Part shown: piece by piece, positions 9,651 through 16,837 of the stretch
How the letters are laid out: the number at the start of each line of letters is the position of its first letter
Position numbering within the stretch: the stretch's first letter is position 1
NCBI GenBank assembly: GCA_963823675.1
Contig: CAWGMT010000021.1
Coordinates: forward strand, 124,001 to 188,000
Length of the DNA stretch: 64,000 nt
Direction: 5' to 3'
Source: CAWGMT01 sp963823675
GTDB taxonomy: Bacteria > Planctomycetota > Planctomycetia > Isosphaerales > Isosphaeraceae
Notes under the pieces: generated by a model
Told to the model about the DNA's origin: nothing
Databases searched by the model: none
The model's input: the letters and a program-made list of their open reading frames with translations, nothing else
Position numbers and translations under genes: made by a program

Positions 9651-10934
9651 ATGATTGCCGCTCTCGCCTCCCTCGGGCTCATGCTCTGGCTGGGAGCCTT
9701 GCCCGCGCACCCATCGCCCGACGACCCGCCCCAGGCCAAGTCGGCGCCGAAGGACGATCCCCTGGCCGATGCCAGGGGGGTGACGGATCGGGAGGACTGG
9801 GAAGGGGCCGCCCAGAAGTTCCGTGCGTTCCTCGACGCCCACCCCGACGCTCCGCAGGCTGCCGAGGCCCGATTCTGGGCAGGATTCTGCCTGGTGAAAC
9901 TCGGCGAGAACGAGGAAGCCGTTGCGACATTGAACCCGTTCACAGGCGCTCTCGCCGGGGACAAATGGGCCGACGACGCTTTGCTGCAAATCGGCAAGGC
10001 GTTCCGGGCTCTGGGTAAGGAGAGTGATGCGCTCGCCTCATGGAAACGCCACCTGGAGAAATATCCCCGGTCGGTCTGGCGCACCGAGGTGACGCTCGGG
10101 ATCATCGACCTGCTCTTCGAGCCCGCCAAAGACCTGACCGGCTGCCTGTCGTATTGCCGTCAGTTGACGCAGGAAGTCCAGGACCGAGAAAGCACGACCG
10201 AGGCCCGCTACGTGGGCGCTTATTGCTTGAGCGCGCTGGGCAAGTTCGACGAATCGGAGGCCTGGGCGAACCGCCTGCTTGATCCGGAAAACCCGCTGGA
10301 AGAGGCCTGGCGCCGCCTCCTTGTCGCGCAGCGCGACCTGCTGCGGGGCCGTGCCGATTCGGCCCTGGGAATCGTGGATTCCCTGGCCGCCGAGTTTCCC
10401 GACCTTGACCAGGAAGCACGCCAGGACCTGCTCTTGAAGACGACCTACGTCCTCCGGCAAAACGGCCGGGCCGAGCGTGCGCGGGAATTGCTTTTGGCCG
10501 AGCTCCTCCAGTCCTCCGGCCGCTCCGAGGACCAGGTCGAGTTGCTCCTCGGCGAGCTCGATGCGGCCTTTGGCGTGGACCGCCGTGCCGACTTCCTGAC
10601 CGCCTTGGCCCGCCTGGCGGGTGATCGGAAGTCCCCGGTGGTGGTTCGCGTGGCGGCCCGCGACCGCCACGCCGAAACTCTCCTGGACGACGAACACCCG
10701 GAAAAGGCAGAGGCGATGCTCCGCGAGGCGCTCGCCGCCGAAACCGCGGATTTCGCGCGATGCCGCACCGCCATGAAACTGGCCGAAATTCTCGCGGATG
10801 ATCTCGACAAACCTCCCGACGCAGTGAAGCTGCTTGACGAGCTCCGCGCCAAGCTCAAGCGTCGCGACCTGATCAACGAGCTCCGCGAAGCTTCCGAGCG
10901 TTATCGAAAACCAGCGGAGGAAAGTGAGAAATGA
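9651..10934 (+). CDS. Exported tetratricopeptide-repeat protein
   Basis: 427 residues with a signal peptide (MIAALASLGLMLWLGALPAH). Helical TPR-type pairs follow, for example DWEGAAQKFRAFLDAHPDAP with AAEARFWAGFCLVKLGENEE, and DALLQIGKAFRALGKESDAL. The early repeats resemble the BamD/YbgF outer-membrane assembly scaffolds; the C-terminal ~200 residues are more divergent helices. It follows the sigma/anti-sigma genes by 24 bp in the same direction, so co-transcription is likely. An envelope scaffold role is an inference from fold and location. Confidence 0.75.
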   Translation: MIAALASLGLMLWLGALPAHPSPDDPPQAKSAPKDDPLADARGVTDREDWEGAAQKFRAFLDAHPDAPQAAEARFWAGFCLVKLGENEEAVATLNPFTGALAGDKWADDALLQIGKAFRALGKESDALASWKRHLEKYPRSVWRTEVTLGIIDLLFEPAKDLTGCLSYCRQLTQEVQDRESTTEARYVGAYCLSALGKFDESEAWANRLLDPENPLEEAWRRLLVAQRDLLRGRADSALGIVDSLAAEFPDLDQEARQDLLLKTTYVLRQNGRAERARELLLAELLQSSGRSEDQVELLLGELDAAFGVDRRADFLTALARLAGDRKSPVVVRVAARDRHAETLLDDEHPEKAEAMLREALAAETADFARCRTAMKLAEILADDLDKPPDAVKLLDELRAKLKRRDLINELREASERYRKPAEESEK

Positions 10935-10986
10935 CCAGCTTCCCCCCTGGCGGCGGTGTCCCCCCAACCGACTCAGCGACTGCCTT

Positions 10987-11890
10987 TCACGGATCCACCG
11001 AATACCCCTTCCGGCGGAATATGGGCGCGGCGATCCGCCGCAGGTTGCCGCCAAGAATCTGAAGCCGCTCTTTAGCGCTGAGGTCGGCGTCGAGAACCTT
11101 CGAAAGCTCGGTCGAGTAAGAGCGGCTCGGGCCGTGTCCGCCCCAGACCAGCCGGTCGGCGCCCAACTGGGCCACGGTGTAGTCAACCTGACCGGAGTGC
11201 GGATCCGAGCCGCTGAACTCGATCGAGACGTTCAGTCGAACTTCGGACCGCACGCACGCCCAGCTCCCAGTCGCCGCCGGAGTGGCCACAGATGAAGGGC
11301 ACGTCGGGGAACCGCGCGGCCAGGAGTGCCACGTCCATCGGTGTCGATTCGCCCGCGGAGTTCCCGCCGCCGGGCCGCCGCGGATCCCCGCCCACGATCA
11401 TCCAGGTGTGAATGTAGATGATCGCCTGCAGCTTCGCCGCCAGCTCGATGATCGGATCGTTGTTCGGGTGGCTACAGGTCACCCCCTGTGGGTTCCCCCC
11501 ATAATACTTGATGCCCACGCACGGGCCGTCGCGGATCCACTCTTCCATCTTCCGGCAGCTCTCCCGGGGCTGACCGGGATCAATCGGGATCAGTCCTGAG
11601 ACCCGGTCGGCGTGCTCCTCGAGAAACCGCCGGATCTCCTTCTGCGCCTCGGCCGGGATGGAGCGGCCCAGCGGGTCGCGTTGCGAACCGGCGATGTCGA
11701 GCGACAGCACGCGATCGATGCCCATCCGCTCGACGTAGAACTGCGTCTCCTTGTGCCGGCGGAGATTGCCCCCCTCCAGGCCGTGATAGTGGATGTCCCA
11801 GATCCGCATCGCGATCAAGTCGGCTCGGGTCGGCAGGCCGTAGTCGGCGGGATTCAGGGCGAATTGGCGTGGGTCGGGGCTGGTTCTCAT
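10987..11890 (-). CDS. Amidohydrolase (Amidohydro_2-type TIM barrel), frame-shifted
   Basis: Starts at the ATG at 11890 (MRTSPDPRQFALNPADYG). Metal-dependent hydrolase features: an N-terminal DIHYH motif (IWDIHYHGLEGGN), a mid-barrel His (IIYIHTWM) and VPFICGHSGGDWELG for the third metal ligand region. The frame then breaks near 11247; the other frame carries the expected end, NVSIEFSGSDPHSGQVDYTV and GADRLVWGGHGPS. Joined length is about 300 residues, normal for the family. It is the last gene of a three-gene minus-strand operon with a second amidohydrolase and an esterase. Substrate unknown. Confidence 0.75.
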
Positions 11891-11930
11891 AGGCCATTTC
11901 CTCACTTTCCGGCGCGGAATCACACCGGTG

Positions 11931-12875
11931 TTACCCCAGGAGCGTCCGAGCGCTCGCGAACATGATCTTGTCGAGCTGCTGGCGGTCGAGCGGAGACTCG
12001 AATAACTTCAACACCGCGCTCTCGCAGGGGAAGAACGGCGCATGCGTACCGAACATCAGCCGGTTGAATGGAACCTGCCCCCGGTAGGTCGGATGCGTGC
12101 CGTCGATCAGCCGGCCAATTCCGCCGTCGCCCTCGAGGGCGGCAATGTCGAACGTGGTTTTTGTCTGCTCGATCAAGGCTCGAAGGCGGCCACTGCGGAA
12201 GACGGCGTCGGCGTTGAGTAATTGCACCCTGGCTTCCGGTACCTTGACCAGGATCTCGCGTAGCGGCGACGCGTCCACCACTGGCGCGATGATGCTCGGG
12301 TGGTGTACCCGCTCGTCCTCCATCCGCATGACGATCTGCACGAGCAGGCCGCGGCGTGACGCCGCGGCCATCAGCCGGAGTAGCTCGGGGTGATCCAGCG
12401 CATATCTGTGGTACGCCGGATAGAGCCGGATGCCGCGCATCTTGTACTCTTCGTGGCAGCGCCGCAGGTCTTCTTCCCAGTCCGGCCAGACCGGGTTAAC
12501 GCTGCCGATTGGGATGAACAGTCCGCCGCCGTGTTCGCGGCACTCGGCGACCAAACGCTGGTTCGCCCCGTCCAGTTGCTTGTGAAGCACGCATTCGAAG
12601 CTGCCTGCCCAGGCTTGCGCAATCCGGTGCCGGCGCAGCTTTCGCAGGAGTGCCTCGGTGCGGTCGTACTTGAGCCGGCGGAATGGCCACTGGAACAGAT
12701 GGACGTTGGTATCGATGATTTCCGGTCCCGCCGCCGGCTCTTCGGGCGGCGAAACGGCGGCCTGTGCCGGACGGATGGGCGGACTGTCCGCGATGGCCAG
12801 CGCCGCCGGTACGGCCGATGCCTTGAAGAACCTCCGTCGATCCAGCCTCTGCCAATCCTGCCTCTGATCTTTCAT
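11931..12875 (-). CDS. Tat-exported amidohydrolase-family protein
   Basis: 314 residues from the ATG at 12875, which overlaps the esterase stop (ATGA). A twin-arginine signal is visible (RLDRRRFFKASAVPAALAIA). The mature part begins with IIDTNVHLFQWPF, the position of the metal-binding HxH in this superfamily, but here only one His remains (NVH). Later barrel elements include LLVQIVMRMEDERVHHPS and FNRLMFGTHAPFFPCESAVL. It may therefore bind metal differently or be a divergent member. Its neighbours suggest joint breakdown of an ester-linked substrate. Confidence 0.75.
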   Translation of the reverse strand: MKDQRQDWQRLDRRRFFKASAVPAALAIADSPPIRPAQAAVSPPEEPAAGPEIIDTNVHLFQWPFRRLKYDRTEALLRKLRRHRIAQAWAGSFECVLHKQLDGANQRLVAECREHGGGLFIPIGSVNPVWPDWEEDLRRCHEEYKMRGIRLYPAYHRYALDHPELLRLMAAASRRGLLVQIVMRMEDERVHHPSIIAPVVDASPLREILVKVPEARVQLLNADAVFRSGRLRALIEQTKTTFDIAALEGDGGIGRLIDGTHPTYRGQVPFNRLMFGTHAPFFPCESAVLKLFESPLDRQQLDKIMFASARTLLG

Positions 12876-13786
12876 GGAAGGATGCCTCGGTGTTTGAGCC
12901 ACTCGGCGCACCGCTTTGGCCAGTTCGAGACGGGCCCTCTGGTCTTCCTTACGCCGAACCCATGCCCGCCCTCGTCGTAGATGTGCAGTTCCGCCGGCAC
13001 GCCAGCTTTTCGCAGCGCCCGGTACAGCGCCAGGCTCTGTTCCGGCTGCGCGCCGGGCTCAGCGTCGTCGCTCGCGTGGACCAAGAACATCGGTCCGGTC
13101 CGCTTCGGGATGCGGATATACTCGGCGAGGACGGCCGAACCGGGCCGCGTCAGAATGTAGCCTGGATAGGCTACCACCGCGAAGTTGGGCCGACAACTCG
13201 AGCGATCCACATAATCGATCGGCTCGTACGAATGATTCTCGAACGAGATCGCCGTCATCACCGCCAGATGCCCTCCGGCGGAGAATCCCATGACCCCGAT
13301 CCGCTCTGGGTCGATGCCCCATTCTTTCGCCCGGCTGCGCACCAGGCTGATCGCCCGCTGCGCATCGAGCAACGGTCCAGGGGCAGGCTGCCGCTCTTGC
13401 TCGCCCGGCCGACGTGGCACGCGGTACTTCAGCACCACCCCAGTGATGCCCAGGGTGTTCAACCACGCCGCGACCTCTTCACCCTCCTTGTCCCACGCCA
13501 GGTTCCAGTACCCCCCACCCGGGCATATCAAGATCGCGACCCCGGCGCGGTTCGCGGCGTCCGGACGGAAGACGGAGATCGTCGGCCGCGTCACGTTCGT
13601 GATCCACTTCGCGTCTTTCGTCGGCGCTTCAGCCGGTGCCCGCACACGCTCCGGACCGATCTGTCCGTGATCCCCGACCGCCTTTCCCGGCCAGACTTCC
13701 AGCACCAGCGGCTCACCCGCCGCCTGTGCCGCGCTCGCCGCATTAAGCACGACGGCCACGCACGCCAATATCCAAACTCGCTTCAT
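12872..13786 (-). CDS. Exported alpha/beta-hydrolase (esterase/acetyl-xylan-esterase-like)
   Basis: 304 residues from the ATG at 13786, giving a signal peptide MKRVWILACVAVVLNAASAA. The fold is plain: oxyanion region ILICPGGGYWNLAWDKEG, nucleophile elbow GFSAGGHLAV (Ser), an acidic residue in FLVHASDDAEPGAQPE, and the catalytic His in HIYDEGGHGFGVRK. Residue spacing matches the BD-FAE/acetylesterase group that acts on acylated plant polymers. It is the first gene of an operon with two amidohydrolases. The exact ester substrate cannot be read from sequence. Confidence 0.85.
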   Translation of the reverse strand: MKRVWILACVAVVLNAASAAQAAGEPLVLEVWPGKAVGDHGQIGPERVRAPAEAPTKDAKWITNVTRPTISVFRPDAANRAGVAILICPGGGYWNLAWDKEGEEVAAWLNTLGITGVVLKYRVPRRPGEQERQPAPGPLLDAQRAISLVRSRAKEWGIDPERIGVMGFSAGGHLAVMTAISFENHSYEPIDYVDRSSCRPNFAVVAYPGYILTRPGSAVLAEYIRIPKRTGPMFLVHASDDAEPGAQPEQSLALYRALRKAGVPAELHIYDEGGHGFGVRKTRGPVSNWPKRCAEWLKHRGILP

Positions 13787-14073
13787 TGCCGCTGCCTCCA
13801 CGGTGTCGGCCATCAGTAACGTCCCTGCGAATTTTCCGCGCCCTCCGCCGATCGGTCAAGAACGCAGGAGCGGGACGTTGCCGCAGCGTTGGTCGTCGGC
13901 CGACGAGCGACTGTTCCGCAATCGTTCAGCCGTGTTCTCTGGGGATTCTCTCTGCGATGGAATTCAAATGGGTCGCCATTCTCGCTTTTCATCGCGTGGC
14001 TGGTCAAATTCCATTCGAAGGGAGTCCCGAAACCGGTCGATTCCGGGACGCGCGGCGATTGCCTGTATTCGCC

Positions 14074-14445
14074 TCATGCCTGGGAAGGACGAGTCGGCCG
14101 CGTTTGCCGTCTGAGGACGGGCAGACACACCAGAAGCGCGATAACCGCGACGATCGGTCCAAATTCCGGGTGAATGGGGGCGGCGATAACCCACAGTCCG
14201 CCGACGACCGCGAGGGATTGCCCGACCCAGACCGTTCGGAGGTACGCCCTGCGCCGGCTCGCTTGCGTCAGCCAGGGGTTGGCGGCGAGGGGCAGGACCA
14301 CCGAAAACAGCACGATGGCCGCGAGCGAGAACCCCCGGAGTGGTTCCATGTAGTTCGCTTGCGTCAGCCAGGCGCCGGCAGCGGCGGGCAGGACCAGCGA
14401 CAACAGTACGATGGCCGCGAGTGAGAGCCCCTGGAGTCGGTCCAT
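14074..14445 (-). CDS. Small membrane protein with internal duplication
   Basis: 123 residues. The first 63 are two copies of a 32-residue unit: MDRLQGLSLAAIVLLSLVLP and MEPLRGFSLAAIVLFSVVLP, each followed by a loop ending in WLTQAN/WLTQAS. A third and fourth hydrophobic segment follow (VWVGQSLAVVGGLWVIAAP, then FGPIVAVIALLVCLPVL). Four short TM helices are likely. No family recognised. The region upstream to the esterase start (13787-14073) shows no gene. Confidence 0.6.
   Translation of the reverse strand: MDRLQGLSLAAIVLLSLVLPAAAGAWLTQANYMEPLRGFSLAAIVLFSVVLPLAANPWLTQASRRRAYLRTVWVGQSLAVVGGLWVIAAPIHPEFGPIVAVIALLVCLPVLRRQTRPTRPSQA
14254..14445 (-). repeat. 96-bp tandem duplication inside a membrane-protein gene
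   Basis: Unit 1 (14350-14445) and unit 2 (14254-14349) align without gaps at DNA level over most of their length, with the same blocks in the same order (cgatggccgcgag, ttcgcttgcgtcagcca). The duplication keeps the reading frame (32 codons). High DNA identity means it is recent or under selection. Confidence 0.75.
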
Positions 14446-14681
14446 GTACCGTCCCTTTCATCAGATACGGAGAGGAAATCCCAGTCCCCGGCCTCATGGC
14501 AATTGTAGCACGTGGGGTCAGGGTTCAACCCGGCCGTCGGCTGCGCGTTGTTTTCTGCCCGTCAGCTACGGGATGGCCATCCTGGACCAATCCGTGTTGT
14601 TGAGTCGGTTCCTGCTCATCTAGCCTACATATTGGCCGAAGCTCGTTCAACAAGCTTGACACCGCGAAGCCTCTCGACGCC

Positions 14682-14710
14682 TTGACACGCAGCGACTCTC
14701 GCGACATAAT
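14682..14710 (+). promoter_or_regulatory. Near-consensus sigma-70 promoter of the padR operon
   Basis: TTGACA at 14682-14687, a 17-bp spacer, then CATAAT at 14705-14710. A further TTGACA lies at 14656. Immediately downstream the sequence aggaatcc-aatgcat-cggaatcc (14714-14738) is an imperfect dyad around ATGCAT and would overlap the transcription start, a likely place for PadR autorepression. Such a clean vegetative promoter is unusual in this window. Confidence 0.6.
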
Positions 14711-14753
14711 ACCTAGGAATCCAATGCATCGGAATCCTGGGTTACGGCAAGTC

Positions 14754-15083
14754 ATGGACACGGCACTACTCAAAGGCACACTCTCGTTGCTCATTCTGTC
14801 CTTGCTGAGCCGGAAGGAGATGTACGGCTACGAAATCGCTGAGACGGTCCATAGCGACAGCGACGGGGCGTTCACGTGGCGTGAGGGGTCGTTGTATCCG
14901 AGCCTACACAAGCTGGAGCAGGATGGCCTGATCGTGGGCGAATGGGAGGAGAAGGAGAGCGGGCGAAAGCGGCGGTACTATCACATCACCAAGCACGGGC
15001 GGGCCGCGCTCGTCGAAAAGCGGCGGTCGTGGGCAGACATGTGTATCGCGGTCAATCGCATCCTGGATAAGTCCCATGGATAG
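14754..15083 (+). CDS. PadR-family transcriptional regulator
   Basis: 109 residues from the ATG at 14754, where family members usually begin (MDTALLKGTLSLLILSLLS); an ATG at 14724 would add 10 residues and stand only a few bases after the predicted transcript start. The winged helix-turn-helix is complete: KEMYGYEIAETVHS, then FTWREGSLYPSLHKLEQDGL and the wing ESGRKRRYYHITKHGRAAL. PadR proteins are ligand-responsive repressors that often control the membrane protein next door, which fits the 8-bp overlap with the following gene. Confidence 0.9.
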   Translation: MDTALLKGTLSLLILSLLSRKEMYGYEIAETVHSDSDGAFTWREGSLYPSLHKLEQDGLIVGEWEEKESGRKRRYYHITKHGRAALVEKRRSWADMCIAVNRILDKSHG

Positions 15084-16131
15084 ACTCGATAGATACCTCA
15101 ATCAGATCTGCTGGAGTATCGGTGGCCCGAAGGCGCTTCGAGAGCACGTGCGGCAAGAACTGCGCACTCATCTCCTCGATGCCGTGGAGCAGCACAAGAC
15201 GGCGGGGCTCACCGATGAGGACGCGGTCACCAAGGCGATGGAGGAGTTCGGCCGGCCTGAGGACCTTCGGCCGGAACTGGAAGCGACACACGGACACCGC
15301 ATGCTCGCGGTGTTGATCGACAGGGCGCTGCAATGGAAGGAGAGAACAATGCGAGCGAAGTGGTTGTGGTGGTCGTGGGCAAACCTGACCCTGATTCTGA
15401 TGATCGCTCTCGAGCTGTTATTCATCGCATTCAACGTGTACTTCATCATCCCGAAATTCCAGGGGCTCTTGGGCGCCGGCTTGATCGATGGGGAGTTCCT
15501 CCGGAAACTGGGCGGCTCATGGATGCTCACGTTCCTCGATCGATTGACGACCGTGGAAGTGAATCACGGGTGGTCAATTCTGCTGACAGCGGCGGCGGCG
15601 ATCGGCCTCTTCGAGTGGCGCGTCAAGAGCGAGCACAAATCGCTGATGCGATTCTCAGCGCTCGGGACCTCGGCCCTGGGCTTGTTCCTGGTGGTCATGG
15701 TGATGACGGTCTCGCTCGTGGTGACCTTCTGTCTGGCGACGCCGGAGCTCGGCCCGATGGTCCGTCCCTGGGCCGTGGAGCAAGTTGCGAGCATCGACGC
15801 CGCGATCGACGGCATCGAGCAGGCCCGAGTCAAGAAAGACTGGGACAGGATGCAGGAGCAAGCTGAGCGAGCATCGAGCGCGACAGAGCGTCTGGCACGC
15901 GGACCGGCCATCGATTCTCTGGTGGGTTGGAGTCCAGCGTCAACGCTCCGAAAACTGCGAGACGATGTGCACGCCACCTCTGAGCACCTTCGGGACGTGC
16001 AAAAGGCGATTCGCGAAAAGGACGAGATTCGACTGAGCACGTCCCTCCGGGAGTTCCGAAACTCGTACGAGCCAGTGCGCAACGTCTCAAAGCGCTCGCC
16101 GGCATCGGGGCGCGAACGTTCGCCAGGTTAG
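15076..16131 (+). CDS. HAAS-type membrane protein paired with PadR
   Basis: 351 residues; the ATG lies within the end of padR (8-bp overlap), so it is translationally coupled. The N-terminal ~75 residues form the helical HAAS/DUF1700-like module (ELRTHLLDAVEQHKTAGLTD, then AVTKAMEEFGRPEDLRPEL) commonly encoded beside PadR. Four hydrophobic segments follow (about 100-122, 145-160, 170-190 and 205-235). The C-terminal ~110 residues are a charged, likely coiled helix region (DRMQEQAERASSATERLA). It probably transmits or receives the signal PadR responds to; the ligand is unknown. Confidence 0.75.
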   Translation: MDRLDRYLNQICWSIGGPKALREHVRQELRTHLLDAVEQHKTAGLTDEDAVTKAMEEFGRPEDLRPELEATHGHRMLAVLIDRALQWKERTMRAKWLWWSWANLTLILMIALELLFIAFNVYFIIPKFQGLLGAGLIDGEFLRKLGGSWMLTFLDRLTTVEVNHGWSILLTAAAAIGLFEWRVKSEHKSLMRFSALGTSALGLFLVVMVMTVSLVVTFCLATPELGPMVRPWAVEQVASIDAAIDGIEQARVKKDWDRMQEQAERASSATERLARGPAIDSLVGWSPASTLRKLRDDVHATSEHLRDVQKAIREKDEIRLSTSLREFRNSYEPVRNVSKRSPASGRERSPG

Positions 16132-16324
16132 CAGCTTCCATCGGATCGACCGCAGCGGTTCTCCACGATTGATGTGAAACACACCGAGCAATTGATCGGT
16201 CCCAATCATGGCGGAAGTCGCGGACGCGAGGGTTAAGACCGCAACCGGGCCGAGAGCGGTTGTTGCGATCTGGCGGGAATGGCGAGTTGGACGGGCTATT
16301 CCGCCGTCAGACCGCATTCTCGGT

Positions 16325-16378
16325 ACATACTCGGCATACTTGGCACGCGCAGCAGCGTGCCCACTATGCCGAGTATGT
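16325..16378. repeat. Long imperfect palindrome (24-bp arms)
   Basis: Arms 16325-16348 and 16355-16378 match at 22 of 24 positions around a 6-nt loop (gcagca); both carry the block catactcggcat or its complement. A further partial copy of the arm (gcccagtatgt) follows at about 16379. Nothing in it looks like a gene or a T-tailed terminator. Confidence 0.6.
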
Positions 16379-16419
16379 GCCCAGTATGTCTCGGGCATGG
16401 CAGCCTGCGATGCACGAGC

Positions 16420-16590
16420 GGATGTACCTTTGAACCGTCCAGACGGCGTGGAGAAGCACGCCGATGAGCTGAGCGGGACGGGCGAAATCGGCAAAACGCG
16501 CCGAACGAAGCCAATTGCGCTGAATCCATGAACGTCGTGGAAGCACAAGATCCGATTCAAGTTACGGCAAATTCCGGCGCTCGTTCGCGG
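16420..16590 (+). pseudogene. Remnant of the 29.5-31.2 kb hypothetical gene family
   Basis: Translating this stretch gives NRPDGVEKHADELSGTGEIG, then, after a frame change, EANCAESMNVVEAQDPIQVT. The intact gene on the other strand at 29,497-31,239 has DPDGVEQHGDELSGMGEIGE and EANFGETTSIVEAQESTEVT in the same order. It is therefore a short decayed piece of a paralogue's C-terminal region, without start, stop or frame. Confidence 0.65.
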
Positions 16591-16645
16591 CCTGGTTCAA
16601 GCGCACGGCTGTCTGGGTAACACTCCGTGCACGCACGCCGGCGAC

Positions 16646-16708
16646 CATACTAACCCGAAGCGCAAGCGAGGGTTCCGGATACACTCGCTTGCGCTTCGGG
16701 CTAGTATG
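16646..16708. repeat. Dispersed hairpin repeat A, copy 1
   Basis: Arms 16646-16670 (catactaacccgaagcgcaa...) and 16684-16708 are almost perfect complements around a 13-nt loop. An outer stem (ggtaacactcc / ggggtgttacc) extends it. The core cgaagcgcaagcgag recurs at 29.36 kb and, with one change, at 56.9 kb. Confidence 0.75.
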
Positions 16709-16837
16709 CCGGGGTGTTACCTGCGTTTGAACCATGCCCAGAAACATCTGGAGAAACAAGCTTAAGTCCAATCTGGGCAGAATGATCCGATCGGATTCTG
16801 TGCACCAAACGGCGTTCGGGGTACGGCGAAACGATAG

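Noticed and set aside
12097..12393. Small plus-strand frame within the Tat amidohydrolase
   Set aside because: Shadow of a gene with a clear Tat signal and barrel motifs.
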